Below, piece after piece: positions 22,380-35,656 of a stretch of 64,000 bases of DNA (its first letter is position 1; the number at the start of each line of letters is the position of its first letter). A program made the position numbers and the translations under genes. The notes beneath the pieces were generated by a model, which made no database searches, had not been told where the DNA came from, and was given only the letters and a program-made list of their open reading frames with translations. Source of the DNA: Carallia brachiata (Eukaryota > Streptophyta > Magnoliopsida > Malpighiales > Rhizophoraceae); the NCBI GenBank assembly GCA_021464245.1, contig JADCRB010000006.1, positions 620,001 to 684,000 on the forward strand, given 5' to 3'.

Positions 22380-24414
22380 GAAACGAAATAGTTTTCAATT
22401 TAATTCCCACTTCCTTGGCGAGCAAGATTGTCACTGTGCACTTGCCTTGACTTTAAAAAAGACAAAAAAAAAAAAAAAAAGACTAATAAGGGACGGGGTA
22501 AGGAACGGAGGGTTATGCGGAGGAGAGATAAGCTAAGAAAGGATTGGTGGGATCTATAATAGGTCCCATCAAATTTTTATGTTGTTATTTAAATTGTTGT
22601 TAATATAATGATTAAATTTAGTGTAGCAAATTTAAATATGAAAATTCATTTAAGTTTGTGTATATATAAGTTAAGGTTGATATGCAATAGAAATAATATA
22701 TTTGATAATGAAGGTTGATATAGAACAGACATAATTTTAATGTGCGATACACTTGAATTAATTATAAAAAAAAAAAAAAAAAAGGTGAAATTACCATGTC
22801 TGCCCCTGGTCCTTTGCCTTGTCCTTCTATCAGGGCTCAAAACGTAAAAGAAAGTCAATTTTAAACATTAAGTTTTTGCATTTTTCAAGCTTTGTGCATA
22901 ATTTTTTTTAAAAATTTAGTCTAAAACGTTAAGTCTGGCAGATTAATTCGGTCCATGCATCAATTTTTCTGTTACCACTTCGCCTGCCATGTTGTAAGTT
23001 TTGTCACTAATCAACATGTATTAATGACCTCTCATTTTTAAAATGAAGGGGAATTTTTCAGTCTAGAGGGCAAGATTGCACCTGGACAAGGTCATCCAGG
23101 GATGGTAACATCTTGAAAGAAAGAGCGCACGAGGAACAATTATTTGATCTGGGGGGGAAAGATTTAGTGGGAAAATTTTAAATGGATGCTTCAGTATCAA
23201 GTGAATTATTTGTTTCTTTGTGTTTTTTTTGGTATATTCTCCTCATGAGTCATGACTTCAAGGCCCAAGCCACATATGGATATGTTATCACAAGGCGCAT
23301 TACTGGGCAAAAAGGCTAATTAGAGAAAAGTTCAGCCATATTAGTAGCCCAAGTATTTACAAGGAAAGATGACTAAAACAAAGCATTGAATTTTGCAATT
23401 TTTTAAAATTTAACATTAATTTTATCAATTTGCCCCCCCCCCCCCCCCCCCCCAACCAAGTCTTTAGGTTGCTTGTTGAGGTAACATGTTAAGGTGAAAT
23501 AATAGCAACTTGTTAGAATTAAGAGACACGTTAAATTTTATGCTTTTTTTGGGTCCTTATTTAAAACCGTCATTATTATCTACTACTATTTTTCTCTAAT
23601 TTGTTGTCTTTTGTGATAAATTTTGAATTTTCCAAAGAAAAACATGTTTGCTACTATGAGATAAGTTATATGTATGTTTATTATTTTTTCAATGACAAGT
23701 AATTTTTGTTGATCAATGGGGTTATGTTATGTTACAGGCACTATGCTCTGAAACCAAATCAGAAAGCCTTTAGCACCAGACTTATATTTCTTTTAAACTG
23801 AAAAATGGAAATGCTAGGAATGTGTCTCAATAGTTTTATTAATGAGCATTGTGCCTCCATTTAAGAACAGTATGAACAATTTAAATAATTATAGTATAAC
23901 TAACATCAGGTCAGACATAGATTTAGCTCCACTAAATGACCTGATAGCACTTACAAATTTTCTTGTAGGGATTAACAATATGTTTTTCCACCAATTGGGC
24001 CTCAACACTAATTCTAAACAATTCATAATTATTTGAATGAACTTCCAAGCCATAAAATCATTTCTAAAACTAAAAAGAAAATAAAAAGAGAACGCGTTTC
24101 CAAAGCATCTAATTCTTGATAATAAAGTTAAGAATCATATAATCGTAATGACTTTAATATATAAATTAAGATGAAGCGATATGTTAATTTTACATAATAA
24201 TATACAGCACAAATGTACTTTTATACCATATTTTTAAGGTAACTACATCATTGATGCTTTATATCAACTTTCAAAAGGTTTGTAGTGAACAGTTTTAGAT
24301 GGAAGTGGGCTAATTTGTTTGTTTTAAAAAAATAATTTAGAAAATTGAATATGAGTTTCAAGTATTATCTCTTTTTTTTTTTTTTTTTGGTCCCAAGTTT
24401 CAAGTATTGTATCT
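22380..24414. other. Intergenic, with a 21-base poly-C run
   Basis: Contains A runs near 22,457-22,473 and 22,768-22,782 and a homopolymer of 21 C at 23,433-23,453. No gene could be supported. It precedes the C1 duplication. Confidence 0.55.
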
Positions 24415-24951
24415 TGATTCCTCGATTTGCCTCCATTATTATACGGCCTATACATTACGAGCAAAGCCCATGAGCCCAGTTCTCTTCAAACTTTAATCAA
24501 ATGCCTCCCGTTTAACCTGATATTTGGGTCGCTAATAAAAAGCCCTCAAAAAAAGGGGTTTTTTTTAAAAAAAAAAAAAAAAATCTATGCATACTGTTCA
24601 TTAGATTTGTGGGTTGAAATTGGAGTAATTTCTATTTATAACGCTTCATTCAATCACCTATAAAGAGACAGATCTACCACCCGAATATCAGTAGAACCGA
24701 GTGTATCTCTACAGTAAAAAAATGGTTTTTTATTTTCCATTTTCTTTGTTTCTTTGCATCTTTTTGTTTTTGGTATTAAATGTGTTTTTTTATCATAACT
24801 GATAGTTTAACAATAATAATAAAAAAAAAGATAGAGAATGGGGTGTAGGTTTGAAGTACACGAGTATGAGGCACAAGCCCCTAACCATTGCAACAACTGT
24901 TGCACATTTGGGACTTGAAATGTTGACAGTAACGAAACATCACATTTCTTA

Positions 24952-26300
24952 TGGGTATTTGGTTTTACAAACAGGGTGCTGTTGCTATTAAAAACTAAAA
25001 AGTAAGGTAAAATGGTGTTTGGTTATTTTTATTTAGGTGTTACTGTTATTGATAAAATTTATAAACAGTTGTTGATTAAAAAAATAGGGTATCTTTATTT
25101 TTTATTTTTATCAGCAGTTAATGAATTATATAATTACAAAATTATCTTTTAAACCAAATACTGTACTGCCAATTGTATAACGATGTAAGGGAGGGATGCT
25201 TCATAAGGAAAGTACGTCTGTGGAAAGTGATTATTTAGGTTCTATTTGTTTTATCTGGAAAACTGGGAAAGAAAAAAAAATTATAATCACTATATAATTA
25301 TTATTTCATCATTTTTTTATCACTTTTTTTTCTTAATTTTTTTTACTTATTCAAATAACTTATTTTCTTCACTACTTTTTTCTTACAAATTATTATTTAT
25401 TTTTGTTACTCTTTTTACAACTTTCTCTACTTATCTAAATAATTTATTTTTCTCATTACTTTTTCTCATAAAAATTACTATTTCATTTTTCTTTCTTTAC
25501 ATTTTTTTCACTTATCTAAACAATATTTTTCTCACCACTTTCTTTCACATCCTTTTTTCCACACTTTATTTCTCAATCCGACCACACTATTAAGTTCTTA
25601 TCCTGAATACTAAAGACTTTTTGTTTGTGTTGACCTTAGGAACAAACGGGTAGACTCTAAAGTAAATTTTTTTTAAACTTATCTTTGTGAACGATGAATA
25701 ATATAGTAAAAATAAAATGATATTATTTATGAACGGGAGAGAAGCTAAATTATTAATTTTAATTTTTTTAACTTTTCTTTGTGTAAAATATAATAAAGTA
25801 ATATTATTTATTAAAATTTTATGTAGGTACCAATGTGTATTTTTGTCATGAAAATTATATTATTTAATACAATGACTTCTCTCTTTTTTTTTTTTCTCTT
25901 TTTTATAATTTTTATTATGTGAATAGTAACTTAGGCAATAAAAATAACATTATTTTTTCAAGTACAATAATCTATATAGCAAAAATAATATTTTTTAAAA
26001 AATAATATCTATTATAAATTATAGTTGATCTTCAAGTCACACATTTAATAAATTTTTATTTCTAAATGCATAATAAATATTTTCATAATACTAATTTAGA
26101 TTAATTGAAAATAAAAAGATAATTTATTTAAAAAATAAAAATATAATCTCTAAAATGATCATTTATTACTTAATATGCAACAGTTAGTGTTAATTTAACC
26201 AAACACTATTATTTTATTTTATATATTAATAACAATAATTAATAATAATAATCACAATCATTAATAATAACAGTAATTATCAATAATGAAACTACACACC
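24952..26300. mobile_element. Insertion of about 1.35 kb in C1, probably a nested MITE
   Basis: C2 runs directly from ATTTCTTA to GTTGTTACTTG, whereas C1 has 1,349 extra bases at that point. They are flanked by TTCTTA on the left and TTCCTA on the right, a possible target duplication. Inside, GGTGTTTGGTTATTTTTA at 25,015 is inverted relative to TTAATTTAACCAAACACT at 26,190. The middle carries a reversed copy of the AT-rich minisatellite family M. No frame with coding character. Confidence 0.6.
25290..25580. repeat. Minisatellite-like family M, copy 2 (inverted)
   Basis: Imperfect tandem units with TTATCTAAATAATTTATTTTTCTCA and CTTTTTTTCACTTATC, the reverse complement of the units at 13,390-13,640 and 27,925-28,235. 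Confidence 0.6.
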
Positions 26301-27924
26301 TTCCTAATTGTTACTTTTGCAATGTGAACGCCCAACTTACATGGATTCAAATCGTTATCGATCTTTCTATAGACTTTATCGAAAATTTCAAGAATCCAAA
26401 TGAGATGCTCGGCCTTTTTGTTATTGTTTTGATTTTCTTCACCATCTTACTGCTTTTTCTCGACGTGGTCCACTCAATAATCATATCATCATTTGTAGAC
26501 TTGTAGGTTTCAGTGATCATTTTTGATGATGGATTGGGACCCTTCTAAATTCCAATTTTAACGTGTGAGGACCAAGGCTTTTGAACGCGTTAATGTATAA
26601 ACTCCAAAGAGCATGCCAACAAAATCAATCAATCAATCAATCACAGGCATTTTTCAACCACATATCATAGCGGCATTAGCCACATAACAATGTCAATGAA
26701 CGCATCCGGAAGCTTAATAACGTCCAATTTCAAACTGTCATTGATTCATGCACCGCGAATTTGTGCATCCACAAATAAGAATTTCAAGGCATAAGGGCCC
26801 AACCAATCTCTATCAGATTTGTCCTCGAGAGTACCCTAAAAAATAAAAATTTTCTCTTCTCAAATATTTAGGTTAAGAAAGTACAAAGAAACCTCTCTCT
26901 TATATTTATGTGTGTGCTGAGATTTGAAGTGTTGGAGTTTCAAATTAAGCCGATTATTATTATTATTTTTTTCATGTTATATAAGTAATGAGAATGAGGG
27001 GTGTTATGGGGTAGATTTGATGACGAATGAAAAATTGCTAAATCAAATAACTATACAAATACTCTTATTTGATTTAATGATTATGAGTCTCAATGTCTCA
27101 TTCTTATATATTCATGTTCTTACGTTCTAGTATTTTCTTAACATGTATTAAACAGAGGGCAGACTTATCCAGCCTCAATAATCTTATCTACCCCAAAGCC
27201 AGACCTCTCATAGTCAACATCCAATTAGATACAATCAATTACACAAAAACTAACAGGCTTGAACAAAAGATTTTTTCTTTTTTTTTTTGGACAGCAACTA
27301 AACATTTTTGTCTTTTGAACAGCAACTAAATGACGGGGTAGATGCGGCCTTCTTTGTCATGAAAGCCGAAAGGAACACAGAGTGGATCGTTTTATCCTTT
27401 GTCAAAAATGGTATTGTTTATTTATCAAACATCAGAAAAAATATATCGGCCGAGGGTGAAAATGAGAAGTAAAATTGGACATGTAACACGGTCACGGGAG
27501 TTTAAAAGTAAGTCCAAAGAACGTCTTAGAGCGAATTCGAGATTGTATGAATTGGGCATACAATTTTATATTTGAATCTCTTTAAGTTCATTTTATTTTA
27601 CTTGGGAGGCAAAAGCAGCCTGCCTTCACAGGGCTTGAAAAATTAGGCCCCATAGGGAAATTTTAGATGGGATGTTTTTTTTTTTTTTTTTCTTTCTGAA
27701 CACAAAAAATTGTTACATCAATTTAACTTAAAATTATACATAGATTCGATATAAAAGCTTCAAAAAACTCTGTACGAAGAAAAATATAGCACGGCCAAAA
27801 CAACCTATGGTTAGAATGGTCAAATGCTAAAATCGTACACCGACGGGATTTTGTATCCAAAGGTGCTGAAATCTCTTTGAAATTCACAACCCAATAGTGC
27901 TGTTTGACCGAATTTTTTCTAAGA

Positions 27925-28235
27925 TTTAATAGTTTATTTAGATTGTTAGAAAGTTATAAAAAAAGTAATGAGAAAATTAAATTATTTATATTAATAAGAA
28001 AATTGTTAAAAAAAGATAAAGAAAAATAAATAATAATTTATGAGAAAAAATATTATTTAAATTGATAAAAAAATTGTGAGAAAGAAAATGATTCTAAAAA
28101 AATGAATAGTAATTTTATAAGTGAAAAAATTGTGAGAAAATAATATTATTTAGATTAATTAAAAAATTATAAAAAAATTATAAATAATAATAATAATATT
28201 TTTTAATTTTTTTTAATAATTTTTCATAAACTACA
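27925..28235. repeat. Minisatellite-like family M, copy 3
   Basis: Tandem units such as AAATTGATAAAAAAATTGTGAG and ATAATAATTTATGAG. The block is absent from the matching position in C2 (about 35,025-35,070), so it was inserted after, or lost since, the C duplication. Confidence 0.65.
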
Positions 28236-28809
28236 CAAGTCATGAAAAGAAATGAATGCCATATTCATCGAGAAATTAAATAGCAAACATGGACCCATTG
28301 ATAATGAGCTACATGACCAATCGGGACTTTTATGAATCTCCCATCAAATGTCAATCGATGCAACAAAAGGGTGGTCTTTTATTTGACTCCTTTTTGGCAC
28401 TGCCGAACTGGTCCTTAGCCGCCATGCCTTGAAGTTGTTGAAACTTTGTTTGTCATTAGTCAAAGAAAAAAAAAATAAAAATTAGAACTATTCAAGTATT
28501 GAAAAACTGAAGCGTGAATTTGCATGTGAATGTCATTTGATAATAATGATGGATAGGGCTCACCACTCAGACCCGACAAAAGGAGACCCCTTCCAACCCT
28601 TTATGCAACTAACAACAGGAATTTCTTAATAGTAGAATAAGCCAGAGTAAGGTTTTTTTTTTTTTTTTTTGTTTCTCTGATGTGTTTTTTTAATTATTTA
28701 ATTCGTTACTGTAAAACACCTCAAAATAGAGTAATCAAATTTAAGATTTAGCTCAAATTTGGGATTTTTAATATCGTATTACTCAAAAGTTTGAAACTCA
28801 TATAAAAAA

Positions 28810-28959
28810 ATGTCTTTCAATTGCTTTTCTCGAAATTCTCCGTCCTCCGACGCATCATTTAGCCAAATCTTGGATAGCCGAGTCTTTGATCACCTTAGAT
28901 TATTACACAAAAATATGACAGCGAAGAATTATCTTCCCACAAAGGAGCTTGAATCCTAA
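28810..28959 (+). CDS. Small ORF (49 aa), C1 copy of a duplicated frame
   Basis: ATG at 28,810 to TAA at 28,957-28,959. The first 25 or so residues (MSFNCFSRNSPSSDASFSQI then L-D-S-R-V) match the frame at 35,657 with few changes. Relative to that copy it lacks 66 nt (22 codons) in frame, after which KNMTAKNYLP again matches. No domain is recognised. It could be a first exon of a lost gene, a small peptide gene, or non-coding sequence kept by shared descent. Kept in frame despite a deletion, it deserves a note rather than a firm call. Confidence 0.3.
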   Translation: MSFNCFSRNSPSSDASFSQILDSRVFDHLRLLHKNMTAKNYLPTKELES

Positions 28960-29236
28960 AAAAATACGGTGAATTACCATAAAATTATCACTTCTAATAA
29001 TTGAATCTTCGATTTGCCTCTTTTATTATACGGCCTATACATTATGAGAAAAGCCCATGGACCCAGTCCTCCTCAACTTTAATCAATTGCCTCCCGGTCA
29101 ACTTAATATTTGGGTCACTAATAAAAAAGCCCTCTAATAAAAAAAAGGCTTTTTATTTTCCATTTTCTTCATTCTTTTCCATTTTTTTTAATTGTCTTTT
29201 GGGTATCATTTTTTTTTTTTTTTATCAAAACTAGTA

Positions 29237-29244
29237 GTCTAATG
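29237..29244. repeat. Target-site duplication, left of hAT
   Basis: GTCTAATG, exactly repeated at 33,394-33,401. Eight base pairs is the hallmark target duplication length of hAT transposons. Confidence 0.9.
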
Positions 29245-32200
29245 CATGGTTGTCAAATCCGGACTGGACCGGTCGGTTCAACCGGTTGGACCGGTGACCG
29301 GTCCTAGGTCAGGTCCGGTCTGCTCTAAGTAATAAAATGGGGGGTAGGACGGACCGGGGAAAAACCGGTCGACCGGCCGGTTCGACCGGTGAACCGGTTC
29401 CAGGTCGACCGATTTTCCCGGTTTGATTAAAAAAATTAAAAAAAAAAGAAAAAGTAAAAACGAAGCCGTTTTATTATTCCCAACCTATCTAAAATTTGAA
29501 AAATCAATTTTCCTTCAAAACCTAGCCGTTCAACGCTTCAACTTCTCTTCTGTCTTCAAGTTCTTCAATTTGTTGCCGCCGCTCTGCAGTGTTGGTCCAT
29601 CACCGTTGCCTATCGTCTTCTAGCCTCGACCACACTCTTTAATCTTCCTTCGCCTGAAACCCCATAAATCTCCATGTTTTAACTCTCTTTTACCTCTCTT
29701 TCTCTCATATAGCCCTCTCTACAGTATCCGTCGAAGCCAGCCGAGCTAGCAACGAGCTTTTGATTCTTTGTCTCCCAAGTAAGCACATACAGAGCTGTTA
29801 ATTTTCTTCTTACCCTCTTCTAATTTGGTTGATTTCCTACCCTATCAATCACTTACATAAAACCACAATTTGATAATTGCTTAGTTAATATTTTATAATT
29901 AATACTCCTAAATTGAAAACTGTTGAATTGATTTATCTCATTATTTCCTCATCGTTTCCTTGTTCTTTGTTTCACTGAGAAGAACGCTAGGCATTAAAAA
30001 TTCGTCCACACGTGAGATTGATTTATTCTATATGTTGTGCTTGAACATCGCTGACAAGGGCTTGATTTTATTATAATTATACGCATCAGAACAAAACAAA
30101 AGAGAATTTGGTTAGATTCACTGTAATTGCAGTCCAAGATTTTACATTGTAGATAATGGACGACGTCGCTGGAATTCAGTCTAGATAACTGTGACAAATA
30201 CGGTATATGTGGCTTTTTTTAATTTTTTTCATAGACTAATGACTAGTTAATTGTGAAAGGAAGCCATGTTTGGTTGCTGAGAAGTGATGTTTTCATTGTA
30301 TATGCCATCAATTTTATTTTCAACATGATTGTTTGATCAGGAATCCAAAATTTCAATATAAAATGTCCTTGCTTGGTTCTTCTGTTGTGAACAACAAAAA
30401 TAATATTGATTCTCTCCAGCCTTTTGTTGGTCAATAGCTTGAGTATTTGCCTGAAGATTGATTTTTTTTTTAAACACCTGATAGTCTGATACTTTCTCAA
30501 ACTATACTAATTCTAATTTTCTTACTAGATAATGGAGAATTCAAATGCTCAATCTCAATCATCTGAAAAGCAATCAACGTCCACACCAAACAGTCAATCC
30601 GTCCGTCAAGCATGTGATCCTGGATGGGAGCATTGCACTAAATATAAAGGGGTGGATGGTAAAGTTGTTTATACTTGCCTTTATTGTAGTAGTAATTTCA
30701 AGGGTGGTGGAATTCATAGAATGAAACAACATCTTGCTGGAATTAGAGGTCAAGTTGCACCTTGTAAAAAAGTTCCTCATGATGTTAGAGTGCGAATCAA
30801 TGACTATATTAATCAAGCATCCCAACAGAGAAAAGAAGATAAAGAGACTATTAAAAATATGTACGGTGATGATGCTTTTGATTATGAATTGGAAGAAAGA
30901 GAGGATGATGTGGTGGAAGTAAGTGCTTCTAAAGGAAAACAAATTTTGCAAAATAAGAGAAAAAAAAGGCTAATGATGGGATTGAGAGCTTTTTTGCTCC
31001 TAGGACGACTCCTGGATCTCAACCAAGTTTAAAGAGTGTTTTGGCTGGGAAAGAGGCTAAAAAGAGAGCTGATATGGCATGGGCTAGGTGGTTTTATGAT
31101 GCTTGTATTCCATTTAATACTTTGCATTCACCTTATTTTCAAATTGCATTGGATGCTAGTCTCGCAATCGGACCTGGGTATAAATCTCCATCTTATAATG
31201 ATGTGCGTGTTAATTTGTTAAGGGAATGCAAAAAAGAGTGTCAATTACTTGTTGATTCCTATAGAGCCAAGTGGGCTTCAAGTGGATGCACTATAATGGC
31301 TGATGGTTGGAAAGATCAAAGAGATAGAACATTGATTAATTTTTTGGTATATTGCTCGGATGGAATTTCATTTATAAAATCTGTTGATGCCTCTGATGTT
31401 GTCAAAGATGCTCAAACTTTGTGCAACTTGTTTTCAGAAATAGTAGAATGGGTTGGTCCTCCTAATGTTGTTCATGTTGTCACGGATAATGCATCCAATT
31501 ATGTAGCTGCTGGAAAATTGCTTCATGAGAAATATGAGCATATTTACTGGTCTCCTCGTGCTGCTCATTGCTTAAATCTCATTTTAAAGGATATTGGTAA
31601 TATGCCTAAAATAGTTGACCTTGCCTCACGTGCTGCTGCTATTACACGATTTGTGTACAATCATTCTTTCTTTTGGCCTTGTTGAGAAAGAAACATGATT
31701 GGAAAGAAATTGTGCGTCCTGGACCAACTCGATTTGCTACTATTTTATTACATTGAAAAGCATTTATGATAAGCAAATTTTGCAAAACTTTGTGACTTGC
31801 AAAACTTTTACAAGTCATAAACTTGCAAAAAGCACAGAAGGAAAGGCTGTCACTTCCATTATCTTAGACAACAAATTTTGGGAAGATTGCTTGGTAATTG
31901 TGAAGATTGTTGGTCCAATCATAAGGTTGTTGTATTGTTGATTCTGATGAGAAACCTTCTTTGGGTTATATTAATGAGGGCATGTATAGAGTTATTGAGG
32001 GAATTAAGAAAATTTTCATGAACAAGACAAGATTCTATACACCTTTTACACAAGTGATTGAGCGGCGTTGGGATAAGCATTTTATGGAAGACCTACATGC
32101 AGCAGCATATTTCCTCAACCCAACTTTCATTTATGAGGAAGATTTCTATGAGACAGTTCAAGTTATGAATGGTCTCTATGGGTTGCTTGAAATTAAAAGT

Positions 32201-33393
32201 ATTTGTGATGATGAGATCTCAGTGATGAAGGAAATTCGAATATATCAAGAACGTCAAGGAAACTTTAATAGACAGGCCGCTCGCAATTCTACCAAAACAA
32301 TTCAACCTGGTAAGTTGTGAATTGTTGTATTCAATTTTTGACTACATTAGAATTTTATTGGTTGATAATTCCTTTGTTTTGAAATGTAGATGAATGGTGG
32401 AGGTTATTTGGACATGGTGCTCCTAATTTGCAAAAAATTGCAGTTCGCATCCTTAGTCAAACAGCTGCTTCTTCGGGATGTGAACGAAATTAGAGTGTAT
32501 TTGAGCGTATTCACACCAAAAAAAGAAATAGATTGGAGCATCAGAGACTTAATGATCTTGTCTATGTCACTTATAACTTAAAGTTAAAGCACAGGTATAT
32601 TAGTTTTTGTGTGAGAATTTTTTATTCTTTTTATAGTTATATTAGTTAATTATTTGATTTGTTTTATATTTTTATGTATATTTTTGCAGGCTTCATTCTA
32701 ATAAGAGATCGTACGATCCCATTGATTATGAGTGCATTGACAAGACCGATTTTTGGATTGAGGAAGAGGACTCACCTCAAGAACTTGACTGTGAAGAGTT
32801 GGAGAGAGAGCTTTATGAGGAATGTGCAAATCCTAACTCAAATAATGGTACTCATAATTAGTGAATAATTTATAAAATTTGTTAAGTAAAGAATTTTATG
32901 ACACATAGAAATAATTCTTTTTATATATTTGTATTTTAATATTTTAAAGTTTATGATTATTTGTTTTGTCTATTTTAGATGGAGGCAACGAATGTGGTGA
33001 CTTTGTTGATTCAGAGATGCTTGATATGGATTCATTTGATTTTGGTCATCGCTTTGGTGCTGAAAATATTATTGGAAGTGAAATTGGACTGTGTATTCAC
33101 GAGAGTGATGATGATAGATCTCTACCATAACTATCTTGTTTTTATGTTTTTTGAACTTGGGAGCATATAAACATTTCTAAGAATTTGTTTTCATTAATAT
33201 ATTGTACTACATTTCTTTGTTAATTTTTTTAAAATATTTTCTCTTTGTATTTTACATTATAGGATAATTTTTTACATTATAATTCTTAAAACGGGTTCTA
33301 CCGGTTCAATTTCCGGTTTAACCGGTTGAATCGGTTCGACCTTGAACCACTAATCTTTCCAGTTCAATAGCCGGTCCGGTTCTGACAACATTG
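29245..33393 (+). mobile_element. hAT transposon with terminal inverted repeats and perfect 8-bp target duplication (4,149 bp)
   Basis: The ends read CATGGTTGTCAAATCCGGAC on the left and, reverse-complemented, CAATGTTGTCAGAACCGGAC on the right; about 18 of the first 23 positions match. Both flanks carry GTCTAATG. Just inside each end are dense ACCGGT/CCGGTT words, the usual subterminal transposase-binding type of repeat. Inside is a plus-strand transposase gene with a 5' UTR intron (GT at 29,779, AG at 30,528, just before the ATG) and three 3' introns (32,310-32,389, 32,595-32,689, 32,848-32,978). The transposase is broken, so the element is no longer autonomous. Confidence 0.95.
30532..33130 (+). 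pseudogene. hAT transposase (BED zinc finger, DUF659-type core, hAT C-terminal dimerisation), disrupted
   Basis: The first frame (30,532-30,960) has a BED-type zinc finger: CLYCSSNFKGGGIHRMKQHL with a further Cys downstream. A frameshift in the A run near 30,961 moves to a frame from 31,041 holding TIMADGWKDQRDRT (first catalytic Asp region) and VVTDNASNYVAAG (second Asp). Another frameshift lies near 31,680. Then come ERRWDKHFMEDLHAAAYFLN and, after an intron, FGHGAPNLQKIAVRILSQ with the ASSGCERN block that holds the catalytic Glu. The Trp codon expected after CERN reads TAG. The last exons encode an acidic tail (DFWIEEEDSPQELD). At least two frameshifts and one stop make it non-functional, yet most blocks are well preserved, so inactivation appears fairly recent. 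Confidence 0.9.
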
Positions 33394-33401
33394 GTCTAAT
33401 G
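33394..33401. repeat. Target-site duplication, right of hAT
   Basis: GTCTAATG, identical to 29,237-29,244. Confidence 0.9.
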
Positions 33402-34120
33402 ATAAGGAAAGAGAGAGAATAAGATACAAAGTTTGAAGTTCAAAATTCAGACTTATAACTTTAAAGTACAAACTCTCAATCAATACGGCAACTGCTGCAC
33501 GTAAGGGCATTGAAATATTGCCAGTAACAAAACATCACATTTCTTAGTTGTTACTTGTGTAACGTGAACACCCAACTTATCTAGTCAGTTGCATCAAATC
33601 TTTATCAATCTTTTTATAGACACTGCCCAAATTTCAAGAAATCCGAATAAGATGCTCCCACTTTTTGTTATGGTTTTGATTTTCCTTCACCATCTTACTC
33701 TTTTTTCTCGACGTAGTCCACTCAATAATCAGATCATCACTTGTAGGTTTCAGTGATCATGTGTCCGATGATGGATTGGAACCCTATAAATTCCAATTTT
33801 GATGTGGGGGACCAAGGCTTTTCGACGCGTTGATGTATAAATTCTAAGGCGCTTGCCAATAAAATCAATCACTCATAGGCGTTTTTCAACCGTGTATCAT
33901 AGCGGCATTAGCCACATAATAATGTCAATGAACACATCCCAAAGCATAACGTCTAATATCACTTTCATTGATTTATGCACAGCGAAATTTGTGCATCCAC
34001 AAATTAAGACTTTCATCCAACCAATCTAGTAAAGATTGGTTCTCTAGAGTACCCCAAAAAAATAAAACCTTTTTTCTTTTCAAATATTCAGGTCCAGAAA
34101 ATACATAGACACCTCTTGTG

Positions 34121-34140
34121 TACACACACACACACACACA
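34121..34140. repeat. (AC)n microsatellite
   Basis: About ten AC dinucleotides followed by ATATACATATA. The corresponding place in C1 (about 26,907-26,920) has only a short TGTGTG run, so the array is specific to C2. Confidence 0.8.
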
Positions 34141-35656
34141 TATACATATAAGAATAGTGGGTTTTGAGATTCAAAGTGAGAGAAGAACTTTCATAGTGGG
34201 GTTTCAAGATAGACGAATTTTGTTTTTTTTCTTTTTCATATTAGAAAAGTAATGAGGATGAGAGGTGTTATTGGAATATTGGATAGATTTAATGATGAAT
34301 GAAAAATTGCTAAATCAAATGACTATACAAATACCCTTATTTGATTTAATGATTATGAGTCCCAATGTCTCATTCTTATATATTCATGTTCTTACAATTT
34401 AGTGTTGAATTACAGGCAGAAATTCAATTACTAGCCTGTATTAAACAAGGGCAGACTTATCCAGCCTCATTAATCTTATCTACCCCGAAGCCAGACCCCT
34501 CATAGTCCGCGTCCAATTAGATGCAATAAATTATACAAAATACTAACAGGCTTGAGCAAAGGCTTTCATTTTTCTCTTGGCCAGAAACTAATATTTTTGT
34601 CTTTTGGACAGCAACCAAATGACGGGTAGATGCGGCCGTCTTTTTCATGAAAGCCACAAGGAACACAGAAGGGTTCATCTTATCCTTTGTCAAGAAATGG
34701 CATTGTTTTTTTATCAAATATCTAAAAAAAAAAAAAAACATATCGGCCGAGGGTGAAAATGAGAAGTGAAATTGGATATATAACACGGACACGGGAGTTT
34801 AAAAGTAGGTCCAAAGGCAACTTTTTAGAGCAAATTCGAGATCGTATGAATTGGGCATACGATCTTGTATTTGAAATCTCTTTAAGCGCATTTTATTTAA
34901 GTTAGGGAGGCCAAAAGAAGCTTGCCTTAGGGCTTGACAAATTAGGCTCAATAGGGGATTTTAAAAGGGATGTTGTGTCCAAAGATGCTGAGATCTCTTT
35001 GAAATTCATAACCCAATATTACTGTTTGACCCAATGTTTTCACCCAGTAATGGATTTAATTGCTTATACTGCATAAAAGACGCAAAAAGAAATGACTGCC
35101 GTATTCATCGAGAAATTAAATAGCAAACATGGCCCCATTGATAATGAGCCATATGACCAATCGGGACTTTGATGAATCTCCCCTCAAATGTCAACAGATG
35201 CAACAAAAGGTTGGTCTTTTATTTGACTCCTTTTCGGCACTGCCGCACTCAGTCCTTAGCCACCATGCCTCGAAGTTGTTGAAATTTCGTTGTCATTGTA
35301 ACCTAGGGAAAAAAAATTAGAACTATACAAGTATTGAAAAACTGAAGTGTGAATTTGCATGTGAATGTCATTTCATAACAATGATGGATAGGGCACACCG
35401 CTCAAAGCCAACAAAAGGGGACCCCTTCCCCCCTTTATGCAACTAACAACAGGGAATTTCTTAATGTAAAAAAAAAATAGTAGAATATGACAGAGAAGGG
35501 TTTTCTTTTTTTTTTTTTGTTCTGATGTGTTTTTTTTTTATTATTTAATTTGCTACTGTAAAATACCTCAAAATAGAGTAATTAAATTTAAGATTTAGCT
35601 CAAATTTGGGATTTTTAATAGCGCATTGCTCAAAAGTTTGATACTGTTAAAAAAAA

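Larger units (their letters stand above)
24415..28985. repeat. Segmental duplication C, copy C1
   Basis: Aligns in order and orientation with 29,004-35,880 (C2). Shared landmarks: TTATTATACGGCCTATACAT (24,438 / 29,025), AACATCACATTTCTTA (24,937 / 33,530), the ACTTATACTTATC-like block with CTCGACGT (26,459 / 33,707), GCCACATAA (26,680 / 33,911), TATCGGCCGAGGGTGAAAAT (27,443 / 34,741) and the ORF start ATGTCTTTCAATTGC (28,810 / 35,657). C1 has extra blocks at 24,952-26,300, about 27,675-27,850 and 27,925-28,235; C2 has the hAT element. Confidence 0.85.

Noticed and set aside
25246..25593. A 115-codon Phe/Leu-rich frame resembling a membrane protein
   Set aside because: It is the reverse translation of the AT-rich minisatellite-like family, which also occurs at two non-coding loci.
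30574..30951. A 125-codon minus-strand frame opposite the hAT transposase
   Set aside because: It is a shadow of the zinc-finger exon, which has clear family motifs on the plus strand.
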